Of a stretch of DNA of 64,000 nt, positions 38,015 to 47,139 are shown piece by piece; within the stretch, counting starts at the first letter, position 1, and every line of letters starts with the position of its first letter. This DNA comes from Pseudomonas sp. J452 (lineage in GTDB: Bacteria; Pseudomonadota; Gammaproteobacteria; Pseudomonadales; Pseudomonadaceae), in assembly GCF_024666525.1 (NCBI RefSeq), contig NZ_CP088294.1:4464001-4528000 (forward strand). Reading direction: 5' to 3'. Below the pieces are notes generated by a model, which saw only the letters and a program-made list of their open reading frames with translations, did no database searches and was not told the origin of the DNA. The translations under genes and the position numbers were made by a program.

Positions 38015-38275
38015 ATGACTTCCAAAACCTCGCCTGACCAAGCCACCGCTGCCACTCAGAGCGAAGTAACGCTCGACGCCGATGGCGCAGCCAGCCCAGC
38101 CGAACCATCCGGCAAGCCGGTGATTCCTGCCTTCAGCTTCCCCTTTGCGCCAGCCACCTTCGCGCCGGGCAAGGGCGACAATCAGCCCTGGCACCAGAAG
38201 GGCAACAAATCCGCGCACGAGAAGAAGATCGGCGCCGCCCCACCCGGGACTCGCCGCTCGATGGGCAAACGTTAA
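38015..38275 (+). CDS. small hypothetical protein
   Basis: An 86-residue, hydrophilic and probably disordered protein of unknown function. The first half is Ser/Ala/Thr-rich and acidic; the second half is basic with PAFSFPFAPATFAPGKGDNQ and a Lys/Arg-rich end (KSAHEKKIG, RRSMGKR). A possible -10 TATACT is near 37976. Codon use is like that of the neighbours, which supports a real gene, but there is no homologue I can name. An overlapping minus-strand frame (37796-38218) is an alternative but less convincing. Confidence 0.6.
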   Translation: MTSKTSPDQATAATQSEVTLDADGAASPAEPSGKPVIPAFSFPFAPATFAPGKGDNQPWHQKGNKSAHEKKIGAAPPGTRRSMGKR

Positions 38276-38590
38276 GCGCCTCTGTTTGGGATCTTTTTTG
38301 CAGTGCCATAGCGGCGTGTGAAGGGGGTCCGGAGCACCTCCCCTGTCTCGTTCATAGGAGCAGGAGGTAGAACGAGGCAGTCAGCCGAAGCCAGGGGACA
38401 GAGACCGCGGGCCAATGCCCTCTCCCCCAGCCCCTCTCCCACAAGTGGGAGAGGGGAGTTTCCGAGATCAGCCAAAGGTTCTACGCGCCGGCTGATGCCT
38501 GCGTGACTGCCGGCCAAAGCGGGTAGGCAGCGCCCAGGCTTTGCACTAGCCTTGGCGCCGCCATTCGATGCCAGCCCAGCGGACGCTCCC
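38276..38590. other. intergenic region with a CTCTCCC palindromic repeat
   Basis: About 315 bases without a gene. At 38431-38456 a perfect 12-bp stem CCCCTCTCCCAC-AA-GTGGGAGAGGGG is preceded by a partial CCCTCTCCC tandem. The same repeat occurs at 49852-49877 and 51783-51808. The remainder must hold the promoter of the DUF502 gene; nothing else is apparent. Confidence 0.75.
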
Positions 38591-39217
38591 ATGTTCAAAC
38601 GCAGCTTCAATTCGCTTCTCACCACCTGGCTGGCCGGCCTGCTGGCGCTGTTGCCGCTAGCCCTGAGCCTGGCCCTGCTGGGCTGGCTGGTGAGCCTGCT
38701 CAACCAGCTGATCGGCCCCACCAGCTTTGTCGGCAAACTGTTCGCTGAGCTGGGCCAGCCCTTCGTCAGCAGCCCATTGCTGGCCTGGTTGCTCGGCACC
38801 CTGGCGCTGCTGGTGGCGCTCTATCCGCTCGGCCTGGCCGTGCAGCTCGGCCTCAAAGGCCCGCTGCGCCGCCTGTTCGACCGCACCCTGCGGCGCATCC
38901 CGCTGCTCGGCAACCTGTATGGCCTGGCCGATCGCTTCGTCGGCCTGCTCGACCAGCAGGAAGGCGCCGACCTGGCAGCCATGCGTCCGGTCTGGTGCTT
39001 CTTCGGCGGTGACGGCACGGCGGTGCTGGCCCTGCTGCCCAACCCGCAGCCCATCGAGATCGACGGCCGCGCCTACCACGCCATTCTGGTGCCGACCGCG
39101 CCCGTACCGGTCGGTGGCGGCCTGCTGTATGTGCCGGTGGAGTGGGTCAAGCCGGCGGAGATGGGCATGGACCGCTTCACCAGCATCTATGTATCGATGG
39201 GCATCACCCCGCCCTGA
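38591..39217 (+). CDS. DUF502 domain-containing membrane protein
   Basis: A 208-residue inner-membrane protein. Two N-terminal hydrophobic stretches (LAGLLALLPLALSLALLGWL; LLAWLLGTLALLVALYPLGLAV) are followed by a soluble domain with RRIPLLGNLYGLADRFVGLL, the conserved PVPVGGGLLYVPVEWV and a C-terminal GITPP. These are hallmarks of DUF502. Function is unknown. I chose ATG 38591 because it puts MFKRSFNSLLTTWLAG at the N-terminus; the longer frame has no ribosome site. The next gene starts 65 bases downstream. Confidence 0.87.
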   Translation: MFKRSFNSLLTTWLAGLLALLPLALSLALLGWLVSLLNQLIGPTSFVGKLFAELGQPFVSSPLLAWLLGTLALLVALYPLGLAVQLGLKGPLRRLFDRTLRRIPLLGNLYGLADRFVGLLDQQEGADLAAMRPVWCFFGGDGTAVLALLPNPQPIEIDGRAYHAILVPTAPVPVGGGLLYVPVEWVKPAEMGMDRFTSIYVSMGITPP

Positions 39218-39282
39218 TCGCCTTCACAGTTCCCCGCCGGCAGCCTAGGCTTGGGGCTCTCGCCCACTGACGGAGAAGCCCC

Positions 39283-40068
39283 ATGCGCAACCTGCTACTC
39301 GGCCTACTGCTTTGCGGCAGCACCTTTGCCCAAGCCGCCATCCAGACCCGCGAGATGCTCTATACCGGCCCCGATGGCACCCAGCTGATCGGCTACCTGG
39401 CCTGGGACGATGCCATCGCCGGTGCCCGCCCCGGGGTGGTCGTGGTGCATGAGTGGTGGGGCCTGAACGACTACGCCAAGCGCCGCGCCCGTGACCTCGC
39501 TGCCCTCGGCTACAGCGCCCTGGCCATCGACATGTACGGCGGCGGCAAGAACACCCAGCACCCGGACGATGCCAAGGCCTTCATGAGCGCCGCCATGGCC
39601 AGTAGCGAGGCGGCCAAGGCCCGTTTCAATGCAGGCCTCGAACTGCTCAAGGCGCAGCCGCAGACCGACCCGGCTCGCCTGGCCGCGATCGGCTACTGCT
39701 TCGGCGGCAAGGTGGTGCTGGACATGGCCCGCCAGGGCGTGCCGCTGGCCGCCGTGGTCAGCTTCCACGGCGCACTGGCCACCGCCACCCCAGCCACGCC
39801 AGGCAGCGTCAAGGCCAAGGTGCTGGTCGAACATGGTGCAGACGACAGTTTCATCACGCCGCAGCAGATCAGTGACTTCAAGACGGAAATGGACAAGGCA
39901 GGTGCCGACTACCGCTTCGTCGAACTGCCCGGAGCCAAGCACGGCTTCAGCAACCCGGATGCCGATGCGCACAAGGGCCACGGCCTCGACCTCGGCTACC
40001 AGAAAGCAGCTGACGAGCGTTCCTGGGCCGATATGCAGGCGCTGTTCAAGGATGTGTTGGCCAAATAG
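39283..40068 (+). CDS. dienelactone hydrolase family protein, exported
   Basis: A 261-residue alpha/beta hydrolase with a signal peptide MRNLLLGLLLCGSTFAQAA, so periplasmic. The nucleophile is Cys in IGYCFGGKVVLD, the acid lies in VEHGADDSF and the base in GAKHGFSNPDADAH, the Cys-Asp-His triad of dienelactone hydrolases. HEWWGLNDYAKRRARDLA is the usual early motif. Such proteins hydrolyse lactones or esters; the exported form is widespread and its substrate unknown. A GGAGAAG ribosome site lies 6-12 bases upstream of the ATG. Confidence 0.92.
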   Translation: MRNLLLGLLLCGSTFAQAAIQTREMLYTGPDGTQLIGYLAWDDAIAGARPGVVVVHEWWGLNDYAKRRARDLAALGYSALAIDMYGGGKNTQHPDDAKAFMSAAMASSEAAKARFNAGLELLKAQPQTDPARLAAIGYCFGGKVVLDMARQGVPLAAVVSFHGALATATPATPGSVKAKVLVEHGADDSFITPQQISDFKTEMDKAGADYRFVELPGAKHGFSNPDADAHKGHGLDLGYQKAADERSWADMQALFKDVLAK

Positions 40069-40073
40069 CGGGC

Positions 40074-40103
40074 AAAAAAAACGGGAGCCCTGCCGGGCTC
40101 CCG
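40074..40103 (-). terminator. hairpin with A-tract, minus-strand type terminator
   Basis: A 9-bp stem CGGGAGCCC / GGGCTCCCG with a TGCC loop follows eight A residues on the plus strand. Read on the minus strand it is a textbook intrinsic terminator (stem then T8). On the plus strand, downstream of the hydrolase stop, no T tract follows. It probably ends stray antisense transcription or works with reduced efficiency for the hydrolase. Confidence 0.65.
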
Positions 40104-40291
40104 CACTCACTCAGTAGAGTAAATCCACAGCGGCAAATTGCCGGATGTGGCTACAACCTCACCAGCGCTCACTTGGAACGCATGTCCCATATTGGCAAAA
40201 AACAAGCGCTTGCTCTGTATCGCTTCGTTACGTCTGTGCAAAGAAGTGTAAACGGCTAGCCCGTCCCTGCGCTGCACGGCAGAATGCCGGC

Positions 40292-40996
40292 ATGAATCAC
40301 TTCCCCCCTTTCTGCAGCCTGCTGCCCTGTGCCTGGCCTGCGCCCCTGGACTTGCCGGGGGCGCAACTGGTGCGCGCCCAGTTCGACCCCGCGCAACTGC
40401 ACGCCGAGGACTTTCAGCGCTGCGGCATTGCCGCGGTCAACGGGGTGGCCAAGCGCCAGGGCGAATACCTGGCCGGCCGTCTGTGTGCCCGCGAGGCGCT
40501 ACGCCAGCTGCACGGCAAACCCAGCGTGCCGGAGCGCGGTGAGGATGGCGCCCCGCAGTGGCCGCTCGGCGTGGTCGGCTCCATCACCCACGGCGCCGGC
40601 CAGGCCGCCGCACTGGTGGCCCACGCCCGCGACTGGCAAGGCCTGGGCCTGGATGTGGAGCAGCAACTCAGCGCCACCCGCGCCGCCAAGCTGGCCGGCG
40701 AGATTCTCACCCCGGCCGAGCTGGAGCGTGCCAGCGGACTGCAACCCGAGGCCTTCGCCCGCCTGGTGACCCTGACCTTCTCCCTCAAGGAAAGTCTGTT
40801 CAAGGCGCTCTACCCCCTGGTGCGCCAGCGCTTCTACTTCCACGATGCCGAGCTGTTGCGCTGGAGCGAGGATGGCCGCGCGCGGCTACGCCTGCTGATC
40901 GACCTGGGTAGCGGCTGGTCGAGTGGCAGCGAGCTGGATGGCCAGTTCGCCGAATTCGATGGCTATTTGCTGAGTTTGCTTGGGGTAGCGGCGTAG
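40292..40996 (+). CDS. pcpS: 4'-phosphopantetheinyl transferase (PcpS/EntD type)
   Basis: A 234-residue enzyme that transfers phosphopantetheine from CoA to carrier proteins. The Mg-binding and catalytic motifs are GLGLDVEQ, and FSLKESLFKALYPLV with its conserved Glu/Lys, plus VGSITHGAGQAAALV (the SxTH segment) upstream. Pseudomonas usually has one such enzyme serving both fatty acid and siderophore synthesis, so the symbol follows that known case. I start at ATG 40292 (MNHFPPFCSLLPC). The two Cys near the N-terminus are unremarkable. Two different repeats follow the gene. Confidence 0.9.
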   Translation: MNHFPPFCSLLPCAWPAPLDLPGAQLVRAQFDPAQLHAEDFQRCGIAAVNGVAKRQGEYLAGRLCAREALRQLHGKPSVPERGEDGAPQWPLGVVGSITHGAGQAAALVAHARDWQGLGLDVEQQLSATRAAKLAGEILTPAELERASGLQPEAFARLVTLTFSLKESLFKALYPLVRQRFYFHDAELLRWSEDGRARLRLLIDLGSGWSSGSELDGQFAEFDGYLLSLLGVAA

Positions 40997-41072
40997 CCCG
41001 TCAAAAGCGCCCTCTCCCCAACCCTCGGCTTTGGCTTCCTGCGTCGCTCTAACTCCTGCATCCATGCAGTCG

Positions 41073-41090
41073 TCTCCCATAAATGGGAGA
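41073..41090. repeat. CTCTCCC-type palindromic repeat, variant
   Basis: A perfect 8-bp stem TCTCCCAT / ATGGGAGA with an AA loop. A CCCTCTCCCC half element lies at about 41010, but about 50 unrelated bases separate it, so this looks like an interrupted copy of the repeat found at 38431 and 51783. Confidence 0.6.
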
Positions 41091-41101
41091 GGGAGCAGTC
41101 C

Positions 41102-41161
41102 GTGGCCCGGATAAAATCCGCTGGGACCTGATAGGCCGCTCCCGGATTACATCCGGGCTAC
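41102..41161. repeat. palindromic repeat, GTAGCCCGGAT family, copy 2
   Basis: Left arm GTGGCCCGGATAAAATCCG (41102-41120) and right arm CGGATTACATCCGGGCTAC (41143-41161) form the same inverted repeat as at 13784 and 51673, with a few mismatches. It lies in the gap between pcpS and metE. Confidence 0.75.
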
Positions 41162-41177
41162 CCAGAACCAGGGCCCC

Positions 41178-43499
41178 TCAAGCCAGCTCCGCCCGCAACT
41201 GCCGCGCCGCCGCCACCATGTTCACCAGCGCCGCTTCGGTCTCCGGCCAGGCGCGGGTTTTCAGGCCGCAGTCCGGGTTGACCCACAGCCGCTCGGCCGG
41301 CACCCGCTGCGCGGCTTTTCTCATCAGACGCAGAATTTCGCCGGTGTCCGGCACCCGTGGCGAGTGGATGTCGTACACCCCCGGGCCGATATCGTTGGGG
41401 TAGTCGAAGACCTCGAACGCCTGCAGCAATTCCATGTCCGAGCGCGAAGTCTCGATGGTGATCACGTCGGCATCCATCGCCGCGATGGACTCGATCACGT
41501 CATTGAACTCGCTGTAGCACATGTGCGTGTGGATCTGCGTTGCGTTGCGCACGCCACTGGCGCACAGGCGGAAGGCCTCGGTGGCCCAGTCCAGATAACC
41601 CTGCCAGTGCGCCCTGCGCAGCGGCAGTCCCTCGCGGAAGGCGGCCTCGTCGATCTGGATGACCTTGATTCCGGCAGCCTCCAGGTCCACCACTTCGTCA
41701 CGGATGGCCAGGGCCAACTGCCGCGCCTGCTGCTCGCGGGAAATATCGTCGCGCGGGAAGGACCACATCAGCATGGTCACCGGGCCGGTGAGCATGCCCT
41801 TCATCAGCTTGTCGGTCAGGCTTTGCGCATAGCTGCTCCACGCCACCGTCATCGGCTGCGGACGACTCAGGTCGCCATAGATGATCGCCGGCTTCACACA
41901 ACGCGAACCGTAGCTCTGCACCCAGCCAAAGCGGGTGAAGGCGTAGCCATCCAGCTGCTCGGCGAAGTACTCGACCATGTCGTTGCGCTCGGCCTCGCCA
42001 TGCACCAGCACATCCAGGCCGAGCTGCTCTTGCACGCTGACGGCATGGCGGATTTCGCTGTGCATGGCCTCGGTGTACTCGACCGCCGACAGCTTGCCGG
42101 CCTTGAACGCCTGGCGTGCCAGACGGATCGCCGAGGTCTGCGGAAAGGAACCGATGGTGGTGGTGGGAAACGCCGGCAGTTGCAGACGCGCACGCTGCTG
42201 CTCGATGCGCACGGCGAACGGCGACTGGCGCTGGCTGTCGGCCGCCGTGACAGCGGCCAACCGCGCCTGCACCGCCGGTTGGTGGATGCGCGACGACTGC
42301 GCCCGACTGCGCTGCACCGCCTGACTGGCCGCCAAGGCCGCTTGCACGCGGGCAGCCTGCGGATCATTCAGCGCCGCGACCAGCACGCCGACTTCCGCAC
42401 ACTTCTGCACGGCAAACGCCAGCCAGCTGCGCAGCTCTGCATCCAGCTGGTCCTCACGCGCCAGGTCGACCGGACTGTGCAACAGCGAGCAGCTCGGCGC
42501 CACCCACAGACGGCTGCCCAGGCGCTCATGGGCCTGCTGCAACACCTCCAAGGCCTGCTGCAGATCCGTGTGCCAGACATTGCGCCCATTGACCACGCCG
42601 AGCGACAGCACCTTGTAGGCCGGCAGGCGGTCGAGGATCGCCGGGAATTGCTCCGGCGCGCGCACCAGGTCGATATGCAGGCCATCCACCGGCAAACCGG
42701 CGGCCAGGCCGAGGTTGTCTTCCAGGCCGGCGAAATAGGTGGCGATCAGCTTCTTGCCCGGCTCGCGCTGGAGGATGTTGTAGGCGCGCTCGAAGGCATT
42801 CTTCCACTCCGGCGGCAGGTCGAGGGCGAGGATCGGCTCGTCGATCTGCACCCACTCCACGCCTTGCGCCGCCAGGCGCTGGAGGATTTCACCGTAGACC
42901 GGCAGCAGGCGCTCGAGCAGGTCGAGTTTGTTGAACTCGCTGCCCTTGGCTTTGCCCAGCCACAGGTAGGTCAGCGGGCCGATCAGCACCGGCTTTAGCT
43001 GGTAACCGAGAGCGTGGCCCTCCTCCACTTCCTCGAACAGTTGCTCCCAGCTCAGCTCGAACTGCTGGTCGGCACTGAACTCCGGAACCAGGTAGTGGTA
43101 GTTGGTATCGAACCACTTGGTCAGTTCCTGGGCAGACGCGGGCTGGGCATGCGCACCGCCGCAGCAGGCGTTCGGGCTGCGCGGGTTCGCGGAAACACCC
43201 CGCGCCATGGCGAACAGAGTCTCCAGGGTCGGCTTGCCGCCGTGCGGGCGGAAGCGCTCGGGAATCACGCCGAAGGCCAGCGAGTGGCCCAGCACCTGGT
43301 CGTACCAGGCGAAGTCGCCGACCGGCAGCAGCTCGATGCCGGCGTCTTTCTGCAGCTGCCAGTGGCTGGCACGCAGCTGGCGGCCAACGGCGCGCAGGCC
43401 GGCTTCATCCAGCTCGCCCTGCCAGTAGGCTTCGAGGGCTTTCTTCAGTTCGCGGTCGCGACCGATGCGGGGGAAGCCGAGGTTATGGGCCAATGCCAT
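41178..43499 (-). CDS. metE: cobalamin-independent methionine synthase MetE
   Basis: Zinc enzyme that transfers a methyl group from 5-methyltetrahydropteroyl-triglutamate to homocysteine without B12. The 773-residue protein has the normal two-barrel length. N-terminal [36 protein letters not shown] and [15 protein letters not shown] are diagnostic. The C-terminal barrel carries [15 protein letters not shown] and the zinc ligands [12 protein letters not shown] and [12 protein letters not shown] short Cys-containing loop, [12 protein letters not shown], precedes the WFDTNYHY motif. I start at [15 protein letters not shown] (43499). It is divergent from metR, its probable activator, across about 180 bases. 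Confidence 0.97.
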   Translation of the reverse strand: MALAHNLGFPRIGRDRELKKALEAYWQGELDEAGLRAVGRQLRASHWQLQKDAGIELLPVGDFAWYDQVLGHSLAFGVIPERFRPHGGKPTLETLFAMARGVSANPRSPNACCGGAHAQPASAQELTKWFDTNYHYLVPEFSADQQFELSWEQLFEEVEEGHALGYQLKPVLIGPLTYLWLGKAKGSEFNKLDLLERLLPVYGEILQRLAAQGVEWVQIDEPILALDLPPEWKNAFERAYNILQREPGKKLIATYFAGLEDNLGLAAGLPVDGLHIDLVRAPEQFPAILDRLPAYKVLSLGVVNGRNVWHTDLQQALEVLQQAHERLGSRLWVAPSCSLLHSPVDLAREDQLDAELRSWLAFAVQKCAEVGVLVAALNDPQAARVQAALAASQAVQRSRAQSSRIHQPAVQARLAAVTAADSQRQSPFAVRIEQQRARLQLPAFPTTTIGSFPQTSAIRLARQAFKAGKLSAVEYTEAMHSEIRHAVSVQEQLGLDVLVHGEAERNDMVEYFAEQLDGYAFTRFGWVQSYGSRCVKPAIIYGDLSRPQPMTVAWSSYAQSLTDKLMKGMLTGPVTMLMWSFPRDDISREQQARQLALAIRDEVVDLEAAGIKVIQIDEAAFREGLPLRRAHWQGYLDWATEAFRLCASGVRNATQIHTHMCYSEFNDVIESIAAMDADVITIETSRSDMELLQAFEVFDYPNDIGPGVYDIHSPRVPDTGEILRLMRKAAQRVPAERLWVNPDCGLKTRAWPETEAALVNMVAAARQLRAELA

Positions 43500-43551
43500 G
43501 GGTCTATCTCCTTGTTCGTCTATGGCGCCATTCTCGACACCCGACCACACA

Positions 43552-43564
43552 TGAGACAAACTCA
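43552..43564. promoter_or_regulatory. candidate MetR binding site
   Basis: TGAG-ACAAA-CTCA is a perfect 4-5-4 inverted repeat 53 bases upstream of the metE start. The enterobacterial MetR consensus is TGAA-N5-TTCA, so one base per half-site differs. Its position between the divergent metE and metR genes makes it the best candidate operator. Confidence 0.4.
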
Positions 43565-43603
43565 ACATATTCTCGATGAACTACAGTTTTACTCACGATT
43601 ATC

Positions 43604-43653
43604 GTAGGGCGGGTGAAACCCGCGCATCCCGCCGCGGGTTTCACCCGCCCTAC
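43604..43653. repeat. GTAGGGCGGGTGAAACCCGC inverted repeat
   Basis: Two perfect 21-base arms, starting GTAGGGCGGGTG and ending CACCCGCCCTAC, with an 8-base loop, lie immediately upstream of metR. A single arm of the same family is at 51841-51860. Such a long hairpin in the 5' leader could affect metR expression. Confidence 0.8.
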
Positions 43654-43679
43654 CCATGCCCATCAACAGCGAGGCCACC

Positions 43680-44600
43680 ATGCTGGAAATCCGCCACCTG
43701 AAAACCCTGCACGCCCTGCGCGAGGCCGACAGCCTGGTGGAAGCCGCCGAGCGCCTGCACCTGACCCAGTCGGCGCTGTCGCACCAGTTCAAGGAGCTGG
43801 AAAGCCAGCTCGGCCTGTCGCTGTTCATCCGCAAGACCAAGCCGGTGCGCTTCACCAGCGCCGGTCTGCGCCTGCTGCAACTGGCCGACAGCCTGCTGCC
43901 GCAGATGCGCGCCGCCGAACGCGACCTCACGCGCCTGGCCGGTGGCACTGCCGGGCGCCTGCACATGGCCATCGAATGCCACAGCTGCTTCCAGTGGCTG
44001 ATGCCGACCATCGACCAGTTCCGCGACGCCTGGCCGGAAGTCGAGCTGGATCTGGCCTCCGGCTTCTCCTTCGCCCCGCTGCCGGCCCTGGCCCGTGGCG
44101 ACCTCGACCTGGTGGTGACCTCCGACCCGGTGGAACTGGCCGGCATCACCTACGTACCGCTGTTCACCTACGAAGCCATGCTCGCCGTGGGCAACCAGCA
44201 CCCGCTGGCCGGCAAGCCCTACATAGTTCCCGAAGACCTAACCAAGGAAATCCTCATCACCTACCCGGTGGAGCGCGACCGCCTGGACATTTTCACCCGC
44301 TTCTTAGAGCCGGCCGACGTCGAGCCGGCGCAGGTGCGTACCTCGGAGCTCACGGTGATGATGATGCAGCTGGTGGCCAGCGGCCGTGGCGTGTGCGGCC
44401 TGCCCAACTGGGCGCTGCACGAATACAGCTCGCGCGGCTACGTCACGGCCAAGCGCCTGGGCGACAAGGGCCTGTTCGCCACCCTCTACGCCGGCATCCG
44501 CGCCGACATGCTCGACGCCCCCTTCATGCGCGACTTCCTGCTCACGGCCAAGGACACCTCCTTCTCCACCCTGGAAGGCGTCAGCGCCGCGCGCAACTGA
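43680..44600 (+). CDS. metR: LysR-family regulator of methionine synthesis, MetR
   Basis: A 306-residue LysR regulator that, with homocysteine as effector, activates metE in relatives. N-terminal HTH: HLKTLHALREADSLVEAAER then LHLTQSALSHQFKELESQLG. The effector domain has LHMAIECHSCFQWLMPTIDQ, DLDLVVTSDP and LTVMMMQLVASGRGVCGLPN, all close to MetR proteins. It is divergent from metE. I start at ATG 43680 (MLEIRHLKTLHAL), eight codons inside the longest frame, where family alignments begin. A perfect long inverted repeat sits right before the start. Confidence 0.94.
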   Translation: MLEIRHLKTLHALREADSLVEAAERLHLTQSALSHQFKELESQLGLSLFIRKTKPVRFTSAGLRLLQLADSLLPQMRAAERDLTRLAGGTAGRLHMAIECHSCFQWLMPTIDQFRDAWPEVELDLASGFSFAPLPALARGDLDLVVTSDPVELAGITYVPLFTYEAMLAVGNQHPLAGKPYIVPEDLTKEILITYPVERDRLDIFTRFLEPADVEPAQVRTSELTVMMMQLVASGRGVCGLPNWALHEYSSRGYVTAKRLGDKGLFATLYAGIRADMLDAPFMRDFLLTAKDTSFSTLEGVSAARN

Positions 44601-44812
44601 CCCCGCGCCGCAACGGACGGCACGACATGGACAGCGCCAAGACAAAACGGTAGCGTCCGAACCCAGCCAGCCTGTTGCATGATTCAGCGAGCGCATTACC
44701 GCGCTCGCTCCCCAAGCAGACCAGGCCGTGGCGGATAACAAGGAAGTGCCATCTAGCCGTCACGCTTAAAGACGAGCGCTAGGTGGCAGGGCAATTAGTA
44801 GGGAACGCCGCG

Positions 44813-45724
44813 GTGAAAATAAGCGCATTGCACATGACCAGCTGCTTGCTGGCGACATGCTTGTCCTGCAGTTCTTTCAGCCAGGAAATGTACAAGTACC
44901 GAGACAGCAACGGTAAATGGGTGTTTAGCGACAAGCGCCCGGCAGGCACAGAAGACGTAGAAAGCCTTAACTACCAAGCCCCGCAAAAAACGGCGCCCAA
45001 GCCGGCGGTATACAGGCAGCAACAGGATGGTTGGCATTATCTGATCGCCAATAATCCCTATCACGCCCCCGTTGAATTCAGGGTTCTTTCTGCCGCCTTT
45101 GCAGCCGGCTCGCACACCCATATCGCGGCTGGGGCGAAACAGGAAGTCCTGTACAAAAGTCGAACCCCGACTCCCGCCTATCGTTATGGCTGGCAACTAG
45201 GTGATCCTGCTACCCAGGAAGTCGATTACCTGTATCAGTCCCCGGTCTCTTCCAGGGCGCAGCACACCATCACCCAATCATTCAACGGTACGTTTTCCCA
45301 CACCGATGCCGCCAATAAGCATGCTGTCGATATCGCGATGCCGGTGGGCACCCACATCAGTGCTGCCCGCGAGGGCACCGTCATCTGGACCAAGGACGAC
45401 TACCACATGAGCGGAAAGACCGAGTACTTTCTGGACAAGGCGAACTATATAAAAGTCCTCCATGACGACGGCACCTATGCCGTCTATGCGCACATCCTGA
45501 TGGGCAGCGCCATGGTTCAGCCGGGGGACAGGATCAAAGCGGGGGACGTGCTGGCGCGCTCTGGTTCGTCGGGGTATTCCACGGGGCCTCACTTGCACTT
45601 TGTGATCCGTAAAAATGCCGGTTTGAAGACCACCTCCATACCCTTCAAATTTGTCGATCTGGGCGGCACGCCTTTTGTGCCAACAAGGGGCATGAAAATA
45701 CAAGGGGTGGGCACAGCCCCCTGA
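44813..45724 (+). CDS. M23-family peptidase with N-terminal DUF4124-like segment
   Basis: About 303 residues. After a signal-like N-terminus (ISALHMTSCLLATCLSC) comes a DUF4124-type motif MYKYRDSNGKWVFSDKRP, a beta-rich middle domain, and a C-terminal M23 endopeptidase domain with KHAVDIAMPVGTHISAAREG (His, Asp), the ALARSGSSGYSTGPHLHFVI segment in which HLH supplies zinc ligands, and YAVYAHILMG. Such enzymes cut peptidoglycan cross-links in the periplasm. I favour GTG 44813 with an AGGGAA ribosome site; ATG 44834 is an alternative. It opens the lower-GC accessory stretch and has no regulator beside it. Confidence 0.82.
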   Translation: MKISALHMTSCLLATCLSCSSFSQEMYKYRDSNGKWVFSDKRPAGTEDVESLNYQAPQKTAPKPAVYRQQQDGWHYLIANNPYHAPVEFRVLSAAFAAGSHTHIAAGAKQEVLYKSRTPTPAYRYGWQLGDPATQEVDYLYQSPVSSRAQHTITQSFNGTFSHTDAANKHAVDIAMPVGTHISAAREGTVIWTKDDYHMSGKTEYFLDKANYIKVLHDDGTYAVYAHILMGSAMVQPGDRIKAGDVLARSGSSGYSTGPHLHFVIRKNAGLKTTSIPFKFVDLGGTPFVPTRGMKIQGVGTAP

Positions 45725-45788
45725 CTCACCCTCGCGGCGTCTCGGGGTCGTCTAGCGCCTCCTCACTTAATCACCACGCAGCAATGCC

Positions 45789-46163
45789 ATGTACACACTG
45801 CTCGACTTCACCGACAAACACCTCGCCGACTACCTGAATTCAGCACTGAGAAGGCACGGCCTGGATTCCTATGTGTTCAGCAGCGGGAAAGGCCACGACG
45901 GCGCAGACATCTTCTCTATCAGCTGCCTGCAGCCAGGCGAACTCAAGCTGGGCAGACACCTCATCTACAGCAGCCGCTATTTTCTGAACGACCTAGCGCC
46001 GGAGGCCGCCAGTGAACTGCGGTTAATACGCGACACACATAATCAGGGAATTTTAAAACTGCTCACCTCGAAACCGGCGCTCATCGCTTCGGCCCTGGCA
46101 CTGACCACCGCCGCCCTGGGCTATCTCTTTGAGCTGTGGCGTATCGAGTGGGCTCAGCCCTAA
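45789..46163 (+). CDS. hypothetical protein with C-terminal membrane anchor
   Basis: A 124-residue protein of unknown family. The N-terminal 90 residues (MYTLLDFTDKHLADYLNSAL, YVFSSGKGHDGADIFSIS) look soluble and mixed alpha/beta, and one hydrophobic segment near the C-terminus, PALIASALALTTAALGYLFE, would anchor it in the membrane. Tail-anchored proteins of this size are often accessory. Its stop overlaps the stop of the convergent methyltransferase by two bases, so the pair was probably acquired or kept as a unit. Function unknown. Confidence 0.72.
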   Translation: MYTLLDFTDKHLADYLNSALRRHGLDSYVFSSGKGHDGADIFSISCLQPGELKLGRHLIYSSRYFLNDLAPEAASELRLIRDTHNQGILKLLTSKPALIASALALTTAALGYLFELWRIEWAQP

Positions 46164-46903
46164 CGCTTGATACAGACAAATATCGCGTTGCCGGATTCGC
46201 CATCCCAAGACGCGATCCGCACGTAGTCATGCTCAAACACATGCACTGCAAAATAGGGTTCCAGCAACTTTTGCAGCTCAGCAAAACTCACCGCCACCAT
46301 GGGATGTTCGTCCTGCCAGGACTGCGTCACGCCCTGCGTGGTCTTCTCGATACTGAGCCGCAGCGATTGTTGCTCGCCATGGCCGCCGTAGTGCCAGCCG
46401 GAGCTGAAGGTAAAGTGGCTGCCGTCATGCTCCACCGTATGCCGTGCGCATGACTGGTTGTTGATCTGGCCCTTGTCGACTGCATTGAAGCAGAACACTC
46501 CATTCTCACTGAGTGCGCCATGCACACGGGCAATGCACTGTTGCAGCCGCTCAACTGTGCCGCTGTAGTGGATGGAGTAAAGGAAGCAGGTAATCAGATC
46601 CAGTGGCTCGTCGACCTTGAAAGCACACATATCCTGCAAGCTGAAGTGCGCTTCGGGACAGCGCCGCTGGGCAATATCCAGCATGGGTTGGTTGATATCC
46701 AGCCCCGCACTGTTGAACCCCGCATCGATGAAGTGCCGCACATGCGGCCCGGTGCCGCAGGCCAGATCGAGGTGATCGCTGCCGTTATTGCCGAACAACT
46801 GATTAAGCCGGTGCACGCCGTTGCTTTGTGCCGGGTAGTCAATGTCGGCACACATCAGGTCGTAATAGCCGGACAGATCGGTATACAAAGCAGTGGAAGA
46901 CAT
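46160..46903 (-). CDS. class I SAM-dependent methyltransferase
   Basis: A 247-residue methyltransferase. Motif I is HLDLACGTGPHVRHFIDAG, motif II includes SAGLDINQPMLDIAQRR, and LDLITCFLYSIHY and ENGVFCFNAVDKG are motifs IV and V. The opening SGYYDLMCADIDYPAQSNGV resembles small-molecule methyltransferases of the Ubie/Tam group. The start ATG 46903 follows an intergenic region of 236 bases that holds its promoter. The substrate is unknown. It converges on the tail-anchored protein gene. Confidence 0.9.
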   Translation of the reverse strand: MSSTALYTDLSGYYDLMCADIDYPAQSNGVHRLNQLFGNNGSDHLDLACGTGPHVRHFIDAGFNSAGLDINQPMLDIAQRRCPEAHFSLQDMCAFKVDEPLDLITCFLYSIHYSGTVERLQQCIARVHGALSENGVFCFNAVDKGQINNQSCARHTVEHDGSHFTFSSGWHYGGHGEQQSLRLSIEKTTQGVTQSWQDEHPMVAVSFAELQKLLEPYFAVHVFEHDYVRIASWDGESGNAIFVCIKR

Positions 46904-47139
46904 GATGAGCCGGCCATTCGAGCGAAAAATTCAGAGCGCGCATGGTATAGACAAGCAGCCATCCGCGCATGCAGAGCACTCAAGGTAGATTCAAGGCCAC
47001 TGATTCAAGCCACGATCGGTACGCCAGTCGAAAGGCCCGCAATGAGCTGAAGCCTGGTGCGCAAGGTGCTTGAATCACGCCTGCCAGATATCTCGCTCGG
47101 ATAAACTCAACCGCCAGACAACAAGGACGTGAACATCTC

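Noticed and set aside
37796..38218. Minus-strand frame opposite the small gene at 38015
   Set aside because: Low-complexity Gly/Arg-rich translation, no ribosome site; the plus-strand gene has a better promoter and composition.
43500..43679. Cobalamin riboswitch upstream of metE
   Set aside because: The metE-metR gap is too short and contains no B12-box-like sequence; MetR control is more likely.
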